Below are positions 6,048 through 13,936 of a DNA stretch of 13,986 nucleotides, in pieces. Both the position numbers and the translations under genes were made by a program. Location: assembly GCA_947457745.1 (NCBI GenBank), contig CANGWT010000032.1, positions 1-13,986 of the forward strand. The letters run 5' to 3'. Position 1 is the stretch's first letter; the number at the start of each line of letters is the position of its first letter. The notes beneath the pieces were generated by a model that was not told where the DNA came from, did no database searches, and was given only the letters and a program-made list of their open reading frames with translations. Origin of the DNA: Burkholderiaceae bacterium. Lineage in GTDB: Bacteria > Pseudomonadota > Gammaproteobacteria > Burkholderiales > Burkholderiaceae.

Positions 6048-7223
6048 ATGTTGATTCAATTCTTTCTCAATCTCAAAGAGGCCAAGGTTCCTGTATCCGT
6101 GCGGGAATTTTTAACATTGCTAGAAGCTTTAAAAGTAGGCGTCATTGAACCCTCGATTGATGAGTTTTATCAATTGGCAAGGATGACCTTAGTCAAGGAT
6201 GAGCAGCACTTTGATCGCTTTGATCAAGTATTCGGCTCCTACTTCAATGGTGTAGAGCAGATCATGGCCTTAGCCCCTGATATCCCTTTGGATTGGCTTG
6301 AGAAAAAATTACAACGCGTATTAACTGAAGAAGAAAAAGCGGCACTCAAAAAGCTGGGTGGGCCTGAAGCTTTACAAAAGCGTCTTCAGGATCTGATGAA
6401 GGAGCAAAAAAAATGGCATGGTGGTGGTAATAAATGGATTGGCGCAGGAGGTTCATCACCCTTTGGGCATAGCGGTTTCCACCCAGAGGGCATTCGAATT
6501 GGTGGCGAAAGCGCAGGCAATCGTACAGCCATCAAGGTCTGGGAAGCCCGAGAATTTAAAGACTACGACAGTGATCTTAGCCTGGGAACGCGCAATATCA
6601 AAATGGCTTTACGGCGCTTACGTCGTTTTGCCAGAGAAGGCTCTAGTCTTGAGTTGGATCTGAATAAGACCATTCATTTTACTGCTGCGAATGCGGGAAT
6701 GCTCGACATTCAAATGCGTCCTGAACGTCATAACCAAGTCAAAGTCTTATTGCTGATGGATGTGGGTGGATCAATGGATGATCATATTGCGCGCATCTCT
6801 GAATTATTTACCGCCGTCAAAACAGAATTCAAACACTTGGAGTATTACTACTTTCATAACTGCGTATATGAACATCTCTGGCAAAGTAATCGCCGCAGAC
6901 GCGATCAAGTTAGCGCAACCCAAGACATCATTAATAAGTATGGCCCCGACTACAAACTCATTTTCATTGGAGATGCCACTATGTCTCCTTATGAGATTTT
7001 GAGTCCTAATGGATCGGTTGAGTACAATAATCGGGAAACTGGAGCATCCTGGATTAATCGCCTCATTGACCACTTCCCTCACTTTGCCTGGCTCAATCCA
7101 GAGCCAGAATCAGTTTGGCAATATCGACAATCGATCGATATCATGAAAGGCCTCATGAAAGACCGCATGTATCCTGTGACCTTAAACGGTCTCGAGAATG
7201 CCATGCGTCAACTATCAAAGTAA
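6048..7223 (+). CDS. VWA-domain protein, CoxE-like
   Basis: The 391-residue protein has an N-terminal helical region beginning LIQFFLNLKEAKVPVSVREF (residues 2-21), a middle Gly-rich linker (GGGNKWIGAGGSSPFG, about 125-140), and a C-terminal von Willebrand factor A domain starting near 230. The metal site appears as DVGGSM at 238-243 instead of canonical DxSxS, with Asp309 in FIGDAT as a further acidic residue. The DxGxS variant is, as far as I know, usual in this CoxE-like group. No signal peptide or membrane segment is visible, so it is cytoplasmic. It follows the MoxR-like gene by 33 bp, the standard MoxR-VWA pairing in which the VWA protein links the ATPase to its substrate. In the cox operon, CoxD and CoxE act in maturation of the molybdenum site. 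No Shine-Dalgarno is seen before the ATG. Confidence 0.85.
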   Translation: MLIQFFLNLKEAKVPVSVREFLTLLEALKVGVIEPSIDEFYQLARMTLVKDEQHFDRFDQVFGSYFNGVEQIMALAPDIPLDWLEKKLQRVLTEEEKAALKKLGGPEALQKRLQDLMKEQKKWHGGGNKWIGAGGSSPFGHSGFHPEGIRIGGESAGNRTAIKVWEAREFKDYDSDLSLGTRNIKMALRRLRRFAREGSSLELDLNKTIHFTAANAGMLDIQMRPERHNQVKVLLLMDVGGSMDDHIARISELFTAVKTEFKHLEYYYFHNCVYEHLWQSNRRRRDQVSATQDIINKYGPDYKLIFIGDATMSPYEILSPNGSVEYNNRETGASWINRLIDHFPHFAWLNPEPESVWQYRQSIDIMKGLMKDRMYPVTLNGLENAMRQLSK

Positions 7224-7277
7224 TCCAGTAAGATTTGCTTAAACCTTTTTTATATATCTTTTTTCTACTGAAACTCT

Positions 7278-7736
7278 ATGACAAATCACATTAGCGATCG
7301 CCTGAAAACTTTGGGTATTGACTTACCTCTGCCTGGACCACCTGCTGCCGCCTATGTCATGGCTGCAACGACTGGCAATACCGTTTTTCTATCGGGCCAT
7401 ATTGCCAAGCAAGATGGCAAGCCCTGGGTTGGCAAGCTGGGTCTTGATATGGACACTGAAACCGGTAAAGCTGCAGCTAAATCTATTGCGATTGATTTAA
7501 TTTCCACACTACAAAATCACTTAGGCTCGCTCGATAAAGTAAAACGCATAGTCAAAGTGATGGGTTTAGTGAATTCGACCTCTGAGTTTACAGAACAACA
7601 CTTAGTGATTAACGGTTGCTCAGAGTTACTCCTTGAAGTATTTGGCGATGCAGGAAAGCATGCGCGTAGCGCATTTGGTGTGGCGCAAATCCCTCTGGGT
7701 GCTTGTGTTGAAATCGAGCTGATTGCAGAGATTTAA
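7278..7736 (+). CDS. RidA (YjgF/YER057c/UK114) family protein
   Basis: The 152-residue protein is somewhat longer than E. coli RidA (128). It has the family core with VFLSGHIAKQDGKPWVGKLG and the C-terminal signature HARSAFGVAQIPLGACVEIE. Arg130 in the ARSA motif aligns with Arg105 of E. coli RidA, the residue that binds the carboxylate of imine/enamine substrates, so deaminase activity is plausible. The N-terminal extension and the LGLDMDTETGKAAAKSIAID block suggest the branch of longer RidA-like proteins rather than RidA itself. That branch is poorly characterised. It starts 54 bp after the VWA gene on the same strand, without a clear ribosome site or terminator in between, so it may belong to the same transcript. 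Its stop overlaps the stop of the convergent mocA-like gene. Confidence 0.87.
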   Translation: MTNHISDRLKTLGIDLPLPGPPAAAYVMAATTGNTVFLSGHIAKQDGKPWVGKLGLDMDTETGKAAAKSIAIDLISTLQNHLGSLDKVKRIVKVMGLVNSTSEFTEQHLVINGCSELLLEVFGDAGKHARSAFGVAQIPLGACVEIELIAEI

Positions 7737-8389
7737 GAACTAAATAGATTTAAATTGTGTCTTTGGATATCTTCCGGTGTGTCGACATCCATTATGAATG
7801 CCTGATTGGTGGTATCCATAAACCTAATCTTATTGGGATGGGTATCCATATAGGTTCTGCACACCATATCTGAGTTAGATAGCACATCCGAGACGGCTTG
7901 ATAGGAAAATAAGACAGGATTACCGCGCCTTTCATCTACCATCGGCAGAATGATTTCCTGACCATCTTCTCGCTTAGCGTATTCATCAAGCAATTCTTGT
8001 ATTTCCTTTACACCAACTTCAGGCTGATCAGAAAGTGCAAGTAGCAAGACATCAAAGTCAGCTTGAAGTGATTCCAGACCCAAGCGAACAGAGGATGGCT
8101 GACCCTCTTCTGGTGAGATATTTCTAATCATCTTCATTGGATGAGCCAAAGAGGCATTCATCTTTGCGATCTCAGACTCAATCAACTGAGCATGAAAGCC
8201 AGTGACCACGATGAATTCGACAAGACTTAATCCTTGAATTGCACTTGAAAAACGCTCTAAAAGGGTCTTGCCATCCCGGTGAAGCAAGGCTTTCGGATAG
8301 CAACCAAGCCGACTCCCCTCACCCGCTGCTAACAGCAGCACAGCTATACGTAATTTTGAATCTTGGGATGATGGGCTAGAACTTGTCAT
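7733..8389 (-). CDS. MobA/MocA-like nucleotidyltransferase, probable molybdenum cofactor cytidylyltransferase
   Basis: The 218-residue protein (ATG at 8389; a TTG at 8434 would add 15 hydrophobic residues and is less likely) is an NTP-transferase with a Rossmann-like fold. It shows LAAGEGSRLG at 20-29, PKALL at 32-36 with Lys33, LSDQPE around Asp121, a RRGNPVLFS motif in the middle, and DVDTPEDIQRH at the C-terminus. The LAAG form of the first motif is that of MocA (CTP, giving molybdopterin cytosine dinucleotide) rather than the LAGG of MobA (GTP). MCD is the cofactor form of xanthine-oxidase-family enzymes such as CO dehydrogenase. It is divergent from an XdhC-family gene, its usual partner, and convergent with ridA, sharing their TTAA stop. 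The product specificity is inference. Confidence 0.83.
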   Translation of the reverse strand: MTSSSPSSQDSKLRIAVLLLAAGEGSRLGCYPKALLHRDGKTLLERFSSAIQGLSLVEFIVVTGFHAQLIESEIAKMNASLAHPMKMIRNISPEEGQPSSVRLGLESLQADFDVLLLALSDQPEVGVKEIQELLDEYAKREDGQEIILPMVDERRGNPVLFSYQAVSDVLSNSDMVCRTYMDTHPNKIRFMDTTNQAFIMDVDTPEDIQRHNLNLFSS

Positions 8390-8464
8390 TAGGGTGATAA
8401 TAATTAGATTACTAGCAAGAAATAATAAATACAAAAATTAAATATAAGAAATTAAAGACAGGAC
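8390..8464. promoter_or_regulatory. AT-rich divergent intergenic region between mocA-like and xdhC-like genes
   Basis: This 75-bp stretch is very A+T rich, with several TATTAT/TATAAG-like -10 candidates, and must carry promoters for both directions. I cannot pick a convincing -35/-10 pair for either. Confidence 0.35.
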
Positions 8465-9424
8465 ATGAATAGCACTGATTTAAGCGTGTTAAAAGCCGCG
8501 GTAGATTGGCTCAAATTGGGCCATCCTGTTGCCATTGCCACAGTTGTCCAGACATGGGGCTCCGCTCCCAGACCTGTCGGCTCCTGGCTGGCTATTCGAG
8601 GCGATGGGCAAGTCACCGGATCAGTTTCTGGTGGATGTGTCGAGGATGACCTAATTCGCCGAGTGCAAACCGAAATCTTGACTCGAGACTTGCCAGAAAT
8701 GGTGGTCTACGGCGTTAGTCAGCAAGAGGCTGCCCGCTTTGGTCTGCCCTGTGGAGGAACGCTGCGATTGCTCGTCGAGCCAAAACCAGAATTGGCCATT
8801 CTGGAGGCCATCCTGGAGTCCATCAGCAATCATCGAATTACTTCTCGCACGGTAGATCTTGGGACTGGAAAATCTACGCTCGAAACTGGCAACCGTAATG
8901 AGGCATTCATCTGTGACGAGCGCTTGATGAAAACTACTTACGGCCCTCGCTGGCGTATGGTAATCATTGGCGCGGGACAGCTATCACTGTATACCGCTGA
9001 CTTTGCTCTCGCATCAGACTTTGAAGTGATCGTAATAGACCCGCGCGAAGAGTATGCAGAAGGCATCAATCGTGAACAGATTCAGTTCATCAAGGGCATG
9101 CCAGATGATGTACTGCTTGAAATTGGGGTTGACTCTCATACGGCGGTGGTTGCCTTAACGCATGATCCTAAGCTCGATGACATGGCCTTAATGGAGGCAT
9201 TGAAGTCACCTGCTTTTTATGTGGGAGCGCTGGGCAGCAGAATCAATACCCAGAAACGGAAAGACCGCTTACTGGAATTTGATGTGACACAGGAGCAAGT
9301 TGAACGTCTACATGGACCTGTTGGTCTATTTATCGGTGCTTTGACTCCGCCAGAGATTGCCGTATCGATCTTAGCTGAGGTCATTGCCGTCAAGTACGGT
9401 GTGCCAATTCCCCTAAAGGTTTAA
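8465..9424 (+). CDS. XdhC/CoxI-family molybdoenzyme maturation factor
   Basis: The 319-residue protein has the N-terminal XdhC/CoxI domain, with VAIATVVQTWGSAPRPVGS and VTGSVSGGCVEDDL (Cys58), then GLPCGG (Cys96). The C-terminal XdhC Rossmann domain has GAGQLS at 169-174, VIDPREEYAEG, and GALGSRINTQKRKDRL. In R. capsulatus, XdhC binds the molybdenum cofactor, promotes its sulfuration and hands it to xanthine dehydrogenase; the family serves xanthine-oxidase-type enzymes in general. It is divergent from the mocA-like gene, which supplies the cytidylylated cofactor. No structural xdhA/B or coxLMS genes are nearby, so the client is unknown. AGGA lies too close to the ATG to be a good ribosome site. 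The gene ends at a strong terminator. Confidence 0.9.
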   Translation: MNSTDLSVLKAAVDWLKLGHPVAIATVVQTWGSAPRPVGSWLAIRGDGQVTGSVSGGCVEDDLIRRVQTEILTRDLPEMVVYGVSQQEAARFGLPCGGTLRLLVEPKPELAILEAILESISNHRITSRTVDLGTGKSTLETGNRNEAFICDERLMKTTYGPRWRMVIIGAGQLSLYTADFALASDFEVIVIDPREEYAEGINREQIQFIKGMPDDVLLEIGVDSHTAVVALTHDPKLDDMALMEALKSPAFYVGALGSRINTQKRKDRLLEFDVTQEQVERLHGPVGLFIGALTPPEIAVSILAEVIAVKYGVPIPLKV

Positions 9425-9433
9425 GCAAAGTAC

Positions 9434-9464
9434 AAAACCCGACCAACTCATGACCGGGTTTTTT
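9434..9464 (+). terminator. Rho-independent terminator after the xdhC-like gene
   Basis: AAAACCCG (9434-9441) pairs with CGGGTTTT (9455-9462) around a 13-nt loop, followed by Ts to 9464, 10 bp after the xdhC-like stop. The 5' As give four Ts on the other strand, so it may also end parC transcripts. Confidence 0.75.
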
Positions 9465-9489
9465 AATTCAGTAAAACTGGCTTAGCTTC

Positions 9490-11934
9490 TTAGTTCGCTT
9501 TGAGCTTTCCATCTTTGAGTCTCGGCTCTACAAAGTGGCCTTTACGGGCACGATTACCTGCAAACGACTTTAAAGTTTTTGCATCAAGACTTAATTCCGT
9601 TGGTTTACCAGCGCGTCCCGCACCTGAATACGTAGCGCCATCAGACCCTACTGCAATTGCGGAAGCCAGCCTCTCTTTGTCATCTAAGCCCATCAGAATG
9701 ACACCTTTACCACCAGTAGGTAAACGCTTTAGCTCATCAAGCGGAAAGACTAACAACTTAGAGCTTTCAGACAAGCAGGCTACCTGCTTCATGCCTGCCG
9801 TGACCTTGGCGGCTCCGAGGGGTGCATCACCACCTGGAAATTTGCTATCGATACCAACAAATGATTTACCAGCCTTATTACGGGTAGACATGTCTGCCAC
9901 GTTTGCTAGGAAGCCGTTGCCTGATCTAGTGGAAATTAGCACGAGATCATCGGGCTGACCAGCATAGTAGGCTACCATTTGCGATCCTGCAGCTAAGTTC
10001 ACAAAACTGGTTAATGGTGAACCATCCCCACGTGCACCAGGCAATTCACTTACTGGTACGGTATACACGCGGCCATCACTACCAAACCCTTGAATCACAT
10101 CGACTGTACGGCACTCAAACGTGCCGTACAAGGCGTCACCCGCCTTAAAGGCGAACTGCGTTGCATCATGTTCATGACCTTGGCGTACGCGCACCCAACC
10201 TTTTTGAGACACGATCACTGTGACTGGCTCATCTAATACTTTAGTTTCGGCTACAGCACGCTTATCTTCTTGAATCAAGGTACGGCGATCATCACCAAAA
10301 TCCTTCATATCAGATTCGATTTCTTTGATGATACGTTTGCGTAAAACGGTATCGCTTTGTAATAAACCTTCAAGATCATTACGCTCAGACTTGAGCTCTT
10401 TCAACTCTTGCTCAATCTTGATACCTTCAAGGCGGGCCAACTGACGCAAGCGAATATCTAAGATATCTTCCGCTTGACGATCACTGAGCTTGAACTCTTT
10501 TATGAGGTCAGCCTTAGGTTCATCACTATTACGAATGATCTTAATAACTTTATCAATGTTCAGAAGAACGATTAAGCGCCCTTCTAGAATATGCATCCGA
10601 TCATTTACTTTGCCTAAACGATATTGAGTGCGCCGTGTAACCGTACCAACTCGGAAAGAAATCCACTCAGCAATAATTTCTTTAAGGCCTTTTTGACGTG
10701 GACGACCATCAGTACCAATCATGACCAAGTTCATTGGTGCATTGGACTCTAGTGATGTGTGGGCTAGCAATAAGTTAGCAAACTCATTAATGTCAATATT
10801 TTTGCTCTTGGGCTCAAATACCAAACGCACAGCCGCATCTTTACTAGACTCATCACGTACGCCATCAAGAACATTTAAGATGGTAGATTTCAGATTACTC
10901 TGCTCAGGAGTTAATGTCTTCTTGCCAACCTTCACCTTAGGATTGGTAATTTCTTCAATCTCTTGTAATACGCGCTGCGATGAAGTCGATGGTGGCAATT
11001 CATTCACGACGATTTGCCACTGGCCACGAGCCAATTCCTCAACAGACCAGCGCGCACGAACTTTTAGACTGCCGCGACCCGCTTCATAAATCTGGGCAAT
11101 TTCTGCTGTAGAAGAAATAATTTGACCGCCCCCTGGGTAGTCTGGGCCAGGCATGATTTCTAGTAACTCTGAAGTGCTCATTTTCGGAGACTTCATCAAG
11201 GCAATGGCTGCGCTAGCCACTTCACGTAAATTATGTGAAGGAATCTCCGTCGCCATACCTACCGCAATACCCGATGCGCCGTTCAATAAAACGAAGGGTA
11301 AGCGTGCTGGTAACAATTTAGGCTCTTGGAAAGATCCGTCGTAGTTCGGTGCAAAATCAACCGTACCCTCATCAATCTCACTTAGCAACAAACCGGCAAT
11401 CTTAGTTAAACGTGCTTCGGTGTAACGCATCGCAGCTGCACCATCACCATCACGTGAGCCAAAGTTACCCTGGCCATCAATCAGTGGATAACGTAATGAG
11501 AAACTCTGTGCAAGCCGAACCAATGCGTCATAGGCCGATTGATCACCATGTGGATGGAATTTACCCAGCACATCACCAACAACACGGGCGCTCTTTACGG
11601 GTTTAGCATCAGCACGCAAACCCATCTCGCTCATCGAGAACAGAATACGGCGTTGGACTGGTTTTTGACCATCGGAAACATCCGGTAATGCACGACCTTT
11701 GACGACGCTAATAGCGTAATCTAAGTAAGCACGTTCAGCATAGACCGCTAGAGTAAGGCTATCTTTATCATCCTCATTAAGCTCAATCTTTCTTGGATCA
11801 TGCGGATCATTGGGGCCGCCTACCTGAGCTGAAATGGACTTATCCACTTCAACGATATTCATTTCAATTGGCTCGCCTGCAAATAAGTCAGCTTGATCAT
11901 CTTGACCAGCGCCCGGAGTTTTTTTAATTGCCAT
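9490..11934 (-). CDS. parC: DNA topoisomerase IV subunit A
   Basis: The 814-residue breakage-reunion subunit decatenates daughter chromosomes together with ParE. It carries PVQRRILFSMSEMG (93-105), the winged helix with HPHGDQSAYD (127-136), and catalytic Tyr171 in AAMRYTEARL. A C-terminal beta-propeller domain follows from about 570. The ATG at 11934 is preferred: it overlaps the parE stop as TAATG with GAGG upstream, and gives MAIKKTPGAG; a longer reading into parE is unlikely. Compared with E. coli ParC (752 residues, Tyr120) there is an N-terminal acidic extension of about 50 residues. At the quinolone-determining positions it has Gln132 and Asp136 where E. coli has Ser80 and Glu84. ParC is favoured over GyrA by the direct pairing with parE and by the divergent C-terminal domain, which lacks an obvious GyrA box. 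Confidence 0.95.
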   Translation of the reverse strand: MAIKKTPGAGQDDQADLFAGEPIEMNIVEVDKSISAQVGGPNDPHDPRKIELNEDDKDSLTLAVYAERAYLDYAISVVKGRALPDVSDGQKPVQRRILFSMSEMGLRADAKPVKSARVVGDVLGKFHPHGDQSAYDALVRLAQSFSLRYPLIDGQGNFGSRDGDGAAAMRYTEARLTKIAGLLLSEIDEGTVDFAPNYDGSFQEPKLLPARLPFVLLNGASGIAVGMATEIPSHNLREVASAAIALMKSPKMSTSELLEIMPGPDYPGGGQIISSTAEIAQIYEAGRGSLKVRARWSVEELARGQWQIVVNELPPSTSSQRVLQEIEEITNPKVKVGKKTLTPEQSNLKSTILNVLDGVRDESSKDAAVRLVFEPKSKNIDINEFANLLLAHTSLESNAPMNLVMIGTDGRPRQKGLKEIIAEWISFRVGTVTRRTQYRLGKVNDRMHILEGRLIVLLNIDKVIKIIRNSDEPKADLIKEFKLSDRQAEDILDIRLRQLARLEGIKIEQELKELKSERNDLEGLLQSDTVLRKRIIKEIESDMKDFGDDRRTLIQEDKRAVAETKVLDEPVTVIVSQKGWVRVRQGHEHDATQFAFKAGDALYGTFECRTVDVIQGFGSDGRVYTVPVSELPGARGDGSPLTSFVNLAAGSQMVAYYAGQPDDLVLISTRSGNGFLANVADMSTRNKAGKSFVGIDSKFPGGDAPLGAAKVTAGMKQVACLSESSKLLVFPLDELKRLPTGGKGVILMGLDDKERLASAIAVGSDGATYSGAGRAGKPTELSLDAKTLKSFAGNRARKGHFVEPRLKDGKLKAN

Positions 11935-13922
11935 TAGATATCCGCCTCTACTTCGTTGCCGCGCTCTTCTAGCCAATCACGACGAGCCCCGGATTCGGAT
12001 TTACCCATCAACATATCCATTGTTTTAATTGTTTCATCTTCTGTCCACGTGCCCAATGTCACCGGTAAAAGGCGACGCGTATCAGGATTGAGGGTGGTAT
12101 CCCACAGTTGTTCGGCACTCATCTCGCCCAAACCTTTAAAGCGAGAAATTTGCCAGGCAGACTCTTTGACGCCATCTTTACGTAACTTATCTTCAATTGC
12201 TTGCAGTTCACTTGCATCAAGAGCATAAATCTTTTGCGCTGGTTTTTTGCCACGCGCTGGCGCGTCCACTCTAAACAAAGGTGGCCGAGAAATATGAATA
12301 TGTCCTAATTCAATTAACTTAGGGAAGTGCTTATAGAACAAGGTGAGCAGTAATACCTGAATATGCGCACCATCGACGTCCGCATCAGACAAGATGCATA
12401 CCTTGCCATAACGCAAGTTCGATAAATCAGGCGAGTCATTAGCTCCGTGGGGATCCACGCCAATAGCAACTGCAATATCATGCACTTCATTATTGGCAAA
12501 TAAGCGATCACGTTCGGCTTCCCAAGTATTGAGAACCTTACCACGCAAAGGCAGAATCGCTTGATACTCTTTATTACGACCCATCTTGGCTGAGCCACCC
12601 GCTGAATCCCCTTCAACGAGGAAAATTTCATTCAGGCCAATATCTTGACTCTCGCAATCAGTTAACTTGCCGGGCAGAACCGCTACACCGGAAGATTTTT
12701 TCTTCTCTACTTTTTGGCCTGCACGGGTTCTTGCTTGAGCTTGCTTAATGACTAAGTCCGCTAATTTGCGACCGTAATCCACATGTTCATTGAGCCATAG
12801 CTCTAGTGCAGATTTAGCATAGCCAGAAACTAAGCGCACTGCATCTCTAGAGTTCAAGCGTTCTTTAATTTGTCCTTGGAATTGTGGGTCCAATACCTTA
12901 GCGGACAAAATAAATGAGGCGCGCGCAAAGACGTCCTCAGGCATTAACTTGACACCTTTTGGTTGTAAAGCATGCATCTCAATAAAACCTTTGACCGCAT
13001 TGAAGAGCCCTTCACGTAGGCCACTTTCATGCGTTCCACCTGCGGGAGTCGGAATCAAGTTCACATAACTCTCACGCACAGGCGCACCATCCTCAGTCCA
13101 GCTAACAACCCAAGCTGCGCCCTCGCCTTCAGCAAAAGAATCATCATCACCGTTACCAGTTGCATACTGCTCGCCTTCAAATGGAGGAATCACTTCTGCA
13201 CCATGACCAGCTTGAGCCATAGCTTCATTTAAGTAGCCGCGCAAGCCTTGGGCATATTGCCAAGTTTGGCTCTCGCCAGACTTTTCTTGAATCAGAGTTA
13301 CTTTTACGCCTGGCAATAAGACTGCTTTAGAGCGCAATAAGCGAATGAGTTCAGGCATGGGAATAGCTGCACTATCAAAGTACTTGCCATCAGGCCATGC
13401 ACGTACACGTGTACCGTGCGATTTATCTTCTTTACCAGCCGCGCTAGTTTTGAGCTTTTCAATAACCCTACCATCAGCAAAGGTCAATGTAGAGACTTGA
13501 CCCTCACGCCAAACAGTGACCTCTAATCGCTTGGATAGAGCATTGGTAACGGAGACACCGACACCGTGCAAACCACCGGAGAAGGCATACGCACCACCGG
13601 CGCCTTTTTCAAATTTACCGCCAGCATGAAGCTGGGTAAAGACGATTTCTACTACAGGAAGCTTCTCGGTTGGATGAATGCCCACGGGAATGCCGCGGCC
13701 ATCATCCTCCACACTCACACTGCTATCAGTGTGCAAAGTGACAATGATTTGCTTACCAAACCCACCTAATGCCTCGTCAGAAGCGTTATCAAGTACCTCC
13801 TGAATGATGTGCAAGGGATTATCAGTGCGGGTGTACATTCCCGGCCGCTGACGGACGGGTTCGAGCCCTTTTAGAACTTGAATCGATGATTCGCTGTATT
13901 CGGATGTTTTACGGGTAGCCAT
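11934..13922 (-). CDS. parE: DNA topoisomerase IV subunit B
   Basis: The 662-residue ATPase subunit has the GHKL fold with EVLDNASDEA (Glu42 general base, Asn46 magnesium ligand), the VEDDGRGIP motif, and GGLHGVGVSVTNAL lid/ATP loop. The transducer domain follows, and the TOPRIM domain has EGDSAGG at 437-443 (Glu437) and DADVD at 513-517. Length is near that of ParE (630 in E. coli) rather than the longer GyrB of this group, and the FARASFILSAKVLDPQFQGQ segment agrees. It is the first gene of a parE-parC unit, overlapping parC by one base. The ATG at 13922 has no Shine-Dalgarno and a TACAAT box lies only 8 bp upstream, so the mRNA is probably almost leaderless. It supplies ATP-driven strand passage for chromosome decatenation. 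Confidence 0.96.
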   Translation of the reverse strand: MATRKTSEYSESSIQVLKGLEPVRQRPGMYTRTDNPLHIIQEVLDNASDEALGGFGKQIIVTLHTDSSVSVEDDGRGIPVGIHPTEKLPVVEIVFTQLHAGGKFEKGAGGAYAFSGGLHGVGVSVTNALSKRLEVTVWREGQVSTLTFADGRVIEKLKTSAAGKEDKSHGTRVRAWPDGKYFDSAAIPMPELIRLLRSKAVLLPGVKVTLIQEKSGESQTWQYAQGLRGYLNEAMAQAGHGAEVIPPFEGEQYATGNGDDDSFAEGEGAAWVVSWTEDGAPVRESYVNLIPTPAGGTHESGLREGLFNAVKGFIEMHALQPKGVKLMPEDVFARASFILSAKVLDPQFQGQIKERLNSRDAVRLVSGYAKSALELWLNEHVDYGRKLADLVIKQAQARTRAGQKVEKKKSSGVAVLPGKLTDCESQDIGLNEIFLVEGDSAGGSAKMGRNKEYQAILPLRGKVLNTWEAERDRLFANNEVHDIAVAIGVDPHGANDSPDLSNLRYGKVCILSDADVDGAHIQVLLLTLFYKHFPKLIELGHIHISRPPLFRVDAPARGKKPAQKIYALDASELQAIEDKLRKDGVKESAWQISRFKGLGEMSAEQLWDTTLNPDTRRLLPVTLGTWTEDETIKTMDMLMGKSESGARRDWLEERGNEVEADI

Positions 13923-13930
13923 GCGCGCAA

Positions 13931-13936
13931 ATTGTA
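13931..13936 (-). promoter_or_regulatory. Probable -10 box of the parE-parC operon
   Basis: TACAAT on the minus strand matches TATAAT at 5 of 6 positions. The implied transcription start is near 13924, about two bases before the parE ATG. The -35 region is weak (TCAGGT at 17 bp spacing). The rest of the right edge (13937-13986) holds no gene I can see and ends in a T-rich run. Confidence 0.45.

Noticed and set aside
7224..7277. T-rich gap between vwa and ridA as a terminator.
   Set aside because: No inverted repeat precedes the T runs, so an intrinsic terminator cannot be supported.
8390..8434. TTG start at 8434 for the mocA-like gene, adding a hydrophobic MYLLFLASNLIIITL segment.
   Set aside because: The family is cytoplasmic and the ATG at 8389 starts just before the conserved LAAG motif; the extra segment is translated AT-rich promoter DNA.
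9500..9958. A 152-codon plus-strand open frame opposite parC, and similar long antisense frames over mcm and parE.
   Set aside because: They are shadows of strongly conserved genes on the other strand, with low-complexity Ser/Leu-rich products and no recognisable domain or start signals.
11935..11976. Extended parC start at 11976 inside parE.
   Set aside because: It would overlap parE by over 40 bases and add an Arg-rich tail; the TAATG junction is the better start.
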